Shown: positions 59,525 through 64,000 of the stretch, in pieces
How positions within the stretch are numbered: the stretch's first letter is position 1
How the letters are laid out: each line of letters begins with the position of its first letter
Assembly: GCF_000420625.1 (NCBI RefSeq)
Contig: NZ_ATVH01000011.1
Location: 496,001 to 560,000 of the forward strand
Origin: Fodinicurvata sediminis DSM 21159
GTDB lineage: Bacteria > Pseudomonadota > Alphaproteobacteria > Kiloniellales > DSM-21159
Length of the DNA: 64,000 nucleotides
Reading direction: 5' to 3'
Notes under the pieces: generated by a model
Database searches by the model: none
The model's input: the letters and a program-made list of their open reading frames with translations, nothing else
Told to the model about the DNA's origin: nothing
Position numbers and translations under genes: made by a program

Positions 59525-60364
59525 TCAACCAGCTGCTGCCTTGGCCTTGGCCGTATCCTTCAGGCAGTAGATTCCACGCTGTCCGGGCATCAGCTGCAAG
59601 CGGTCCGACACGCCCAATACAGTCTCGGCACCGCCCAGGTAGAGAAAACCGTCCGGGGCCAGCTGTTTCGATATGCGCGTGAGCACTTCGCTCTTGGTCT
59701 GCTGGTCGAAATAGATCAGGACATTCCGCAGGAATATAACGTCGAACTGACCCAGTTCAGACGTGCTTTCAAGCAGGTTTGAATAACGGAACTGCACACG
59801 ATCGCGCAGGACCTTGGCAATCTGCCAACGGTCCCCGATCTGCTCGAAGTACTTCACCAGCATCTTCACGGGCAGGCCGCGCTGAACTTCGAACTGGCTG
59901 TAGAGACCCTTCTTGGCTTTTTCCAGCATCTCGGTCGAGATGTCGGTACCGATGATCTCGATCTTCCAGTCCTTCAGATTCAGATTGCTCTCTTCAAGAA
60001 GCATAGCCAGGGAATAGGGTTCCTGCCCGGAGGAACAGGCCGCGCAGAGTATGCGCATGCGGCGTGACGAGGCACGCGCCTTCAGAAGATGCGGCAGGAC
60101 GAGATCACGAAACTGGTCGAAGGGACGGTTGTCCCGGAAGAAGAAGGATTCATTGGTGGTCATGGCCTCGACCACCTCGCGGCGCAAATCCTTGTTGCTG
60201 CCCTTGCGCACCTCGGCAATCAGGCCGTCGAGACCCGACAGGCCCCACTTGCGCACCAGGGGTGTGAGGCGGCTTTCCAGCAGATAGCTCTTCTCCTGAC
60301 CCAAAACCAGGCCGGAAGACTCTTTCAGGAACCGGGCGAGGTAATCAAAATCTTCGGGCTTCAT
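59525..60364 (-). CDS. cheR: Chemoreceptor methyltransferase CheR
   Basis: SAM-dependent methyltransferase that methylates glutamates of chemoreceptors. The 279 residues have the N-terminal CheR helical domain and Rossmann domain with ILCAACSSGQEPYSLAMLLE and IIGTDISTEMLEKAKKGLYS. It overlaps the cheB stop by ATGA. It is the last gene of the cheA-cheW-cheY-cheB-cheR run. Confidence 0.97.
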   Translation of the reverse strand: MKPEDFDYLARFLKESSGLVLGQEKSYLLESRLTPLVRKWGLSGLDGLIAEVRKGSNKDLRREVVEAMTTNESFFFRDNRPFDQFRDLVLPHLLKARASSRRMRILCAACSSGQEPYSLAMLLEESNLNLKDWKIEIIGTDISTEMLEKAKKGLYSQFEVQRGLPVKMLVKYFEQIGDRWQIAKVLRDRVQFRYSNLLESTSELGQFDVIFLRNVLIYFDQQTKSEVLTRISKQLAPDGFLYLGGAETVLGVSDRLQLMPGQRGIYCLKDTAKAKAAAG

Positions 60365-61497
60365 GCCGCTGTCCTCAGAATGTTGTCGCGCAGGTAAGGC
60401 GCGATCTGCATGAGCGGGAGAACGGCTGAACAGAGCCCCTTGCCGGTCACGGCCCCGGGCATACCCCAGACCACCGAACTCTCCTTGTCCTGTGCGATCA
60501 CTGTGCCGCCGGAAGCCACCACTTTCTCCGCACCGGCCAGGCCGTCCGACCCCATACCCGTCAGGATCAGGGCCAGCGTTCGTGCCCCGTAAACATCGCT
60601 GGCACTGCGCAGCATGGGATTGACCGAAGGACGGCAGAAATTCTCCGGCTCTTCCTGCGTCAGGCGAATGATGGGAGCATCCGCGTCATTGCGAACGACT
60701 TCCATATGATACCCCCCAGGGGCCACATGGATATGTCCAGGCTGGACCGGAGCCTTGTCCACACCTTCCTTGCAGGGCATGCCCGACACACGGGCCAAGT
60801 GCTCCGCAAGCAGGGTCGTGAAGGTCGCGGGCATGTGCTGGGTCACCAGGACCGGCAGGTTCTTCAGCGCACCCCGCATATCCCCCAGGACCTTGAAGAG
60901 CGCCTGCGGCCCGCCTGTGGAACTTCCGATGGCCAGAACCCGTGGCGGCATTCCGCCAAGCGGACGCAACGTAGCCGCAGGCGGGCGTGTCGTTGGTGCG
61001 GCCTTTGTGGGTACTTTTCCACTTTTTGCTTCATGCTGGGCCCGGGCCGCCTGGGGCGCTTCCTGCCGGCCTGCTTCTGCCAGGGCCTTGACCTTATTGC
61101 GCAGTTCACGCCGGAAGTCGCTGGCTGACTGGTGTCCCAGGCTCGTGGTCGGCTTCGCGATGTAATCCGCCGCACCAGCCCGCATGGCTTTCAGGCTTAC
61201 GTCCGCGTTCTTGCGTGTCAGGGTCGAGGCCATGATGACCTTTGTCCGCGGCGAAGCCTCCAGTATCTTGGGCAACGCCGTCAGACCATCCATCACCGGC
61301 ATCTCGATATCCAGGACCACGACGTCCACGCTTTCCCGGGCCAGCGAGTTCAGTGCCATCTGGCCATTCGAGACCGAGGCAGAGACCTTGATGTCAGGAT
61401 CTTCCTCGAGTGTGCGGGTCAGCAAGCCCCGGATCACAGCCGAGTCATCGACCACCATGACACGGTAGCGGGGTGCACCGGCGGCTGGACTGCTCAT
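60361..61497 (-). CDS. cheB: Chemoreceptor methylesterase/deamidase CheB
   Basis: Removes methyl groups from receptors. The 378 residues: receiver with Asp17/Asp18 and Asp63 (VLDIEMPVMDG), a Lys/Ala/Pro linker (about 145-185), and a catalytic domain with IGSSTGGPQALFKVL, the His in TQHMPATFTTLLA and the Asp in ILTGMGSDGLAG. All three catalytic residues are in place. It lies between cheY (61548) and cheR. Confidence 0.97.
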   Translation of the reverse strand: MSSPAAGAPRYRVMVVDDSAVIRGLLTRTLEEDPDIKVSASVSNGQMALNSLARESVDVVVLDIEMPVMDGLTALPKILEASPRTKVIMASTLTRKNADVSLKAMRAGAADYIAKPTTSLGHQSASDFRRELRNKVKALAEAGRQEAPQAARAQHEAKSGKVPTKAAPTTRPPAATLRPLGGMPPRVLAIGSSTGGPQALFKVLGDMRGALKNLPVLVTQHMPATFTTLLAEHLARVSGMPCKEGVDKAPVQPGHIHVAPGGYHMEVVRNDADAPIIRLTQEEPENFCRPSVNPMLRSASDVYGARTLALILTGMGSDGLAGAEKVVASGGTVIAQDKESSVVWGMPGAVTGKGLCSAVLPLMQIAPYLRDNILRTAA

Positions 61498-61547
61498 CTG
61501 TCACTCCAGGAGGACAGGCAGGGAACGGAGAAGTACCGGCCGTCCAT

Positions 61548-61913
61548 TCAGATTAATCCAACCTGAGAGAACTTGGACTCCACGATACCGCTGTCGAAAG
61601 GCTTCATGATGTACTCATCGGCACCGGCCGCGATGGCCTCATGAATATGAGAGAGACCGTTCTCGGTGGTGCAGAATATGACGACGGGCTGGTTCACCGC
61701 CTCCTTTGCACGCAGTTCACGCAGGAAATCGATGCCGCTTTTGACCGGCATGTTCCAATCCAGCAGTACGGCATCCGGCATCTCGCTTTCGCAGAGCTGC
61801 AGTGCCTCCTGGCCATCACAGGCTTCACGTGTGGTAAAGCTCAACTCCTCCAGGATGCGCTTGGCGACCATGCGCACCGTCTTGGAGTCGTCCACGATTA
61901 GACAGCTTTTCAT
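61548..61913 (-). CDS. cheY: Chemotaxis response regulator CheY (copy 2)
   Basis: Single-domain receiver of 121 residues with Asp8/Asp9, Asp52 (AVLLDWNMPVKSG), Thr82 and Lys104. It diverges clearly from copy 1. As part of the cheA operon it could be the phosphate sink or adaptation partner, while copy 1 next to cheZ serves the motor; which is which cannot be settled from sequence. Confidence 0.92.
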   Translation of the reverse strand: MKSCLIVDDSKTVRMVAKRILEELSFTTREACDGQEALQLCESEMPDAVLLDWNMPVKSGIDFLRELRAKEAVNQPVVIFCTTENGLSHIHEAIAAGADEYIMKPFDSGIVESKFSQVGLI

Positions 61914-61951
61914 CCCTATCCCCGTATCTGAAGACCTGTTCCACGCGTGAA

Positions 61952-62434
61952 CTAGGCTGCGGATGCGCGTCCGAAGTCCAGCAGACGCTCGATATTGAGC
62001 ACCACCAGAAGCCTGTCCTTCAGGCGATAGATGCCTTCGGAGTATTCCTTGAGCCGCGGAGAAATCGTGGGCGGACTGCGCTCGAAATCCTCGGACTGCA
62101 ATGGCATGACTTCACCCACCGAATCCACCATAAGGCTGTAGAGCTCGCCATGGTGATCAACCACGATGGACATGCCGGAGTCCTCGCCTTCCAGTGGAGG
62201 CAAACCGATGCGCAGGCGTACATTGATGGCCGTTACGATCCGGCCGCGCAGATTCAGCGAGCCCGTGATCTCGGGCGGTGCCAGCGGGATGCGTGTCGTC
62301 CGCACATTGCTCAGGATGTCCTGAACCTGCAGGACATGTATCCCGAACAGTTGCTCCCCGATGTAGAAGGTCACGAATTCCTTCGCGCCCTCAGCCTCCA
62401 TCAGGCCCGCCTTCATGCGTTCCAGATCGTTCAT
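61952..62434 (-). CDS. cheW: Chemotaxis coupling protein CheW
   Basis: Links chemoreceptors with CheA. The 160 residues carry the CheW fold, with EFVTFYIGEQLFGIHVLQVQ, LAPPEITGSLNLRGRIVTAI and GIYRLKDRLLVVLNIERLL. Its start overlaps the cheA stop by ATGA. Confidence 0.95.
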   Translation of the reverse strand: MNDLERMKAGLMEAEGAKEFVTFYIGEQLFGIHVLQVQDILSNVRTTRIPLAPPEITGSLNLRGRIVTAINVRLRIGLPPLEGEDSGMSIVVDHHGELYSLMVDSVGEVMPLQSEDFERSPPTISPRLKEYSEGIYRLKDRLLVVLNIERLLDFGRASAA

Positions 62435-64000
62435 GCCGCACCTCGCATATTCGACAGCGTTTCGTTCAGGGAAGCCAGAAGGCCGGCCCGATCAAACTTC
62501 GTCACATAATCACTGAAGCCCGCGGCGCGCCCACGGGCAAAATCATTCGGGCTGGCATGGCCGGACAGGGCCACCAGCGGTGTTTCCGACCAACGGTTGG
62601 CACGCACGGCCTCGGCAAACTCGAAACCGCTCATACCCGGCATCTCGATATCGGAGAGGATCACATCGAAATCCTCGCCAGCTTCACAAAGCTCCAGCGC
62701 GGCATCGGCACCCTCGACCGAGGTCACATTATAACCGGCCGACGAAAGCAGAGGTGCCAGCAGGTTGCGGAAGAAGGGACTGTCGTCCACCAGCAGGATG
62801 CGATTGGACGAGGTATTGACTTCCATCTTGCCATCCGCCTGGAACCAATCGGAATAGGCCCGGGTCAGGAAATGACCGGTATCGATGATGTCCGTGGCCT
62901 TCCCGGCAATTGTCGCAGACCCGATATAGCCCTCATGCTCGCCGCCAAGTTCGATATTCAGCGGCTCCTCGACGATATCCAGAATGCTGTCGACCACCAA
63001 TCCCATGCTGCGGTTTCGGTCGGTGAAGACCAGAACCTGCTGGCGACCAGTGCCCTCGAGGCTCTGGCGGGGATCCATGGTGATCAAAGGCATCAACTGG
63101 CCGCGATACTGGACAACGGGCTGTCCACCTGAGGTCTCGATGCTCTCGCGATCGATCTCTTCCAGGCGAGCGACCAGCCCGAGCGGCACAGCCTTCGGAG
63201 CCTCGCTTCCAGCCTTGAAGAGCAGCATTGCCACGGCATCGTCTGACTTGGCGGCCTTCTGTTCTGCCATGCCCTCCATGCCTTCCGTGACCGTCAACTC
63301 TCCGGTCTCGCCAGCAATTCCATTCGGATCCAGGATCATGACAACCGAGCCGTCGCCCAGGATGGTGTTGCCCGAGAAGAGGGTGATGTCCCGCAGGATC
63401 GGCGCCACTGGTTTCACAACGATTTCCTCGGTGTCGAAAACACGGTCCACGATGATGCCAAAGCTGTAGGTTCCGACCTTGGCGACGACGATGAACTGGT
63501 CCTTCTCGCTCCCGTCGTCTTCACGCTCGAGCCTCAGCAATTCGCTGAGATTGACCAGCGGAAGCAGGCGATTGCGCAGCCGTAGCACCGGTGTGTCGTT
63601 AATCCGCTCGATGCTGTGGTCGGAATTGGCCGAAGCACGCACCAGCTCGATCACAGCCAGCTGTGGAATGGCGAAGCGTTCGGAGGCGCTTTCCACGATC
63701 AACGCCGAGACAATTGCCAGTGTCAGCGGGATCTTGATGGTAAAGCTGGTGCCCTTGCCGAACTTCGAGGTCAGTTCGACGTTGCCGCCGATCTTCTCGA
63801 TGTTTGAGCGCACAACATCCATGCCGACACCGCGCCCGGACACGGAGGTAACCTCCTGTGCCGTGGAGAAACCGGGCTTGAAGATGAACTGCATGATCTG
63901 CTGTTCATTCATGTTCGCCAATTCGGCCTCTGTGGTGAGGCCGTTGGCCAGCGCCTTCTCCTTGATCTTGTCTGTATTGAGCCCGCGCCCATCGTCGGAA
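62431..64000 (-). CDS. cheA: Hybrid chemotaxis kinase CheA, C-terminal part (cut by window edge)
   Basis: Histidine kinase that drives CheY and CheB. The visible 523 codons begin inside the ATPase domain (DDGRGLN at the right edge, then SGRGVGMDVVRSNIEKIGGN). Next come a CheW-like regulatory domain (AIPQLAVIELVRASANSDHS), a second CheW-like region (PLGLVARLEEIDRESIETSG and GQLMPLITMDPRQSLEG) and a C-terminal receiver (RILLVDDSPFFRNLLAPLLS, with VILSDIEMPGMSG). The P1 and dimerisation domains lie beyond base 64000. Two CheW-like modules plus a receiver make it a hybrid CheA. Confidence 0.94.
   Translation of the reverse strand, partial: SDDGRGLNTDKIKEKALANGLTTEAELANMNEQQIMQFIFKPGFSTAQEVTSVSGRGVGMDVVRSNIEKIGGNVELTSKFGKGTSFTIKIPLTLAIVSALIVESASERFAIPQLAVIELVRASANSDHSIERINDTPVLRLRNRLLPLVNLSELLRLEREDDGSEKDQFIVVAKVGTYSFGIIVDRVFDTEEIVVKPVAPILRDITLFSGNTILGDGSVVMILDPNGIAGETGELTVTEGMEGMAEQKAAKSDDAVAMLLFKAGSEAPKAVPLGLVARLEEIDRESIETSGGQPVVQYRGQLMPLITMDPRQSLEGTGRQQVLVFTDRNRSMGLVVDSILDIVEEPLNIELGGEHEGYIGSATIAGKATDIIDTGHFLTRAYSDWFQADGKMEVNTSSNRILLVDDSPFFRNLLAPLLSSAGYNVTSVEGADAALELCEAGEDFDVILSDIEMPGMSGFEFAEAVRANRWSETPLVALSGHASPNDFARGRAAGFSDYVTKFDRAGLLASLNETLSNMRGAA

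Noticed and set aside
1-64000. fliD, fliS, fliA, flgM and rpoN
   Set aside because: No frame matches these; they are either outside the window or absent. No tRNA or rRNA gene was recognised either.

Overview
The window is the main flagellar and chemotaxis locus of an alphaproteobacterium. The left edge holds housekeeping and cell-cycle genes (alaS fragment, recA, cckA). I infer a Rhodospirillales/Kiloniellales-type organism because CckA, CtrA, SciP, FlbD, FliX, FlaF, FlbT, a DUF1217 protein and a nearly cysteine-free DksA occur together in GC-rich DNA. The species cannot be named from sequence alone. Both ends are cut: alaS at the left and cheA at the right are partial.

Layout. 1-5000 (minus): alaS, recA (LexA-type box upstream), cckA. 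5044-8435 (minus): flhB, fliR, fliQ, fliE, flgC, flgB, read from a promoter region shared with the divergent csrA. 8573-10376 (plus): csrA, a stand-alone FlhB C-terminal-like protein, fliO, fliP. 10401-19224 (minus): fliL, fliM, a DUF6468-like protein, a MotE-like protein, cheY, cheZ, two MotB-like proteins and a 1063-residue secreted repeat protein, forming a switch, stator and signalling block. 19512-22961 (plus): flgF, flgG, flgA, flgH, then a strong terminator and a tandem palindromic intergenic repeat. 23583-24527 (minus): dksA, fliX. 24803-31257 (plus): flgI, flgJ, flgN, fliW, flgE, flgK, flgL. 31395-40522 (minus): DUF1217 protein, flaF, flbT, a TPR-glycosyltransferase-methyltransferase fusion, a TPR-methyltransferase, a second flaF and two nearly identical flagellins. 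40750-44664 (plus): flaG-like, fliK, flgD, sciP. 44901-56671 (plus): fliF, fliG, fliH, fliN, motA, flbD, flhA, flhF, flhG and a FliK-like gene. 56747-58536 (minus): fliJ, fliI. 58777-59490 (plus): ctrA. 59525-64000 (minus): cheR, cheB, cheY, cheW, cheA.

How it works together. The sequence suggests a two-tier hierarchy. CckA would feed phosphate to CtrA, restrained by SciP. CtrA-like boxes (TTAA-N7-TTAA with at most one mismatch, or TTAACCAT half sites) lie in front of flgB, fhlB, cheY, fliL, fliX, flaF2, fliF, fliI and ctrA itself, which are the early genes. FliX and FlbD, a sigma-54 activator with a degenerate receiver, would then switch on late genes. Clear -24/-12 boxes lie in front of flgF, flgI, flgE, one flagellin and fliK. 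FlbT, FlaF, CsrA and FliW point to further post-transcriptional control of flagellin.

The most unusual part is 33291-38385. A FlmG-like flagellin glycosyltransferase carries an extra C-terminal methyltransferase-like domain and is translationally coupled to a separate TPR-methyltransferase, next to a second flaF and the flagellins. I read this as a candidate flagellin glycosylation and methylation module. Other points of interest are two tandem MotB-like proteins, one lacking the ion-binding Asp; an FlhF with altered GTPase motifs; and a dispersed palindromic repeat family. No tRNA, rRNA, CRISPR array, insertion sequence or prophage was seen.
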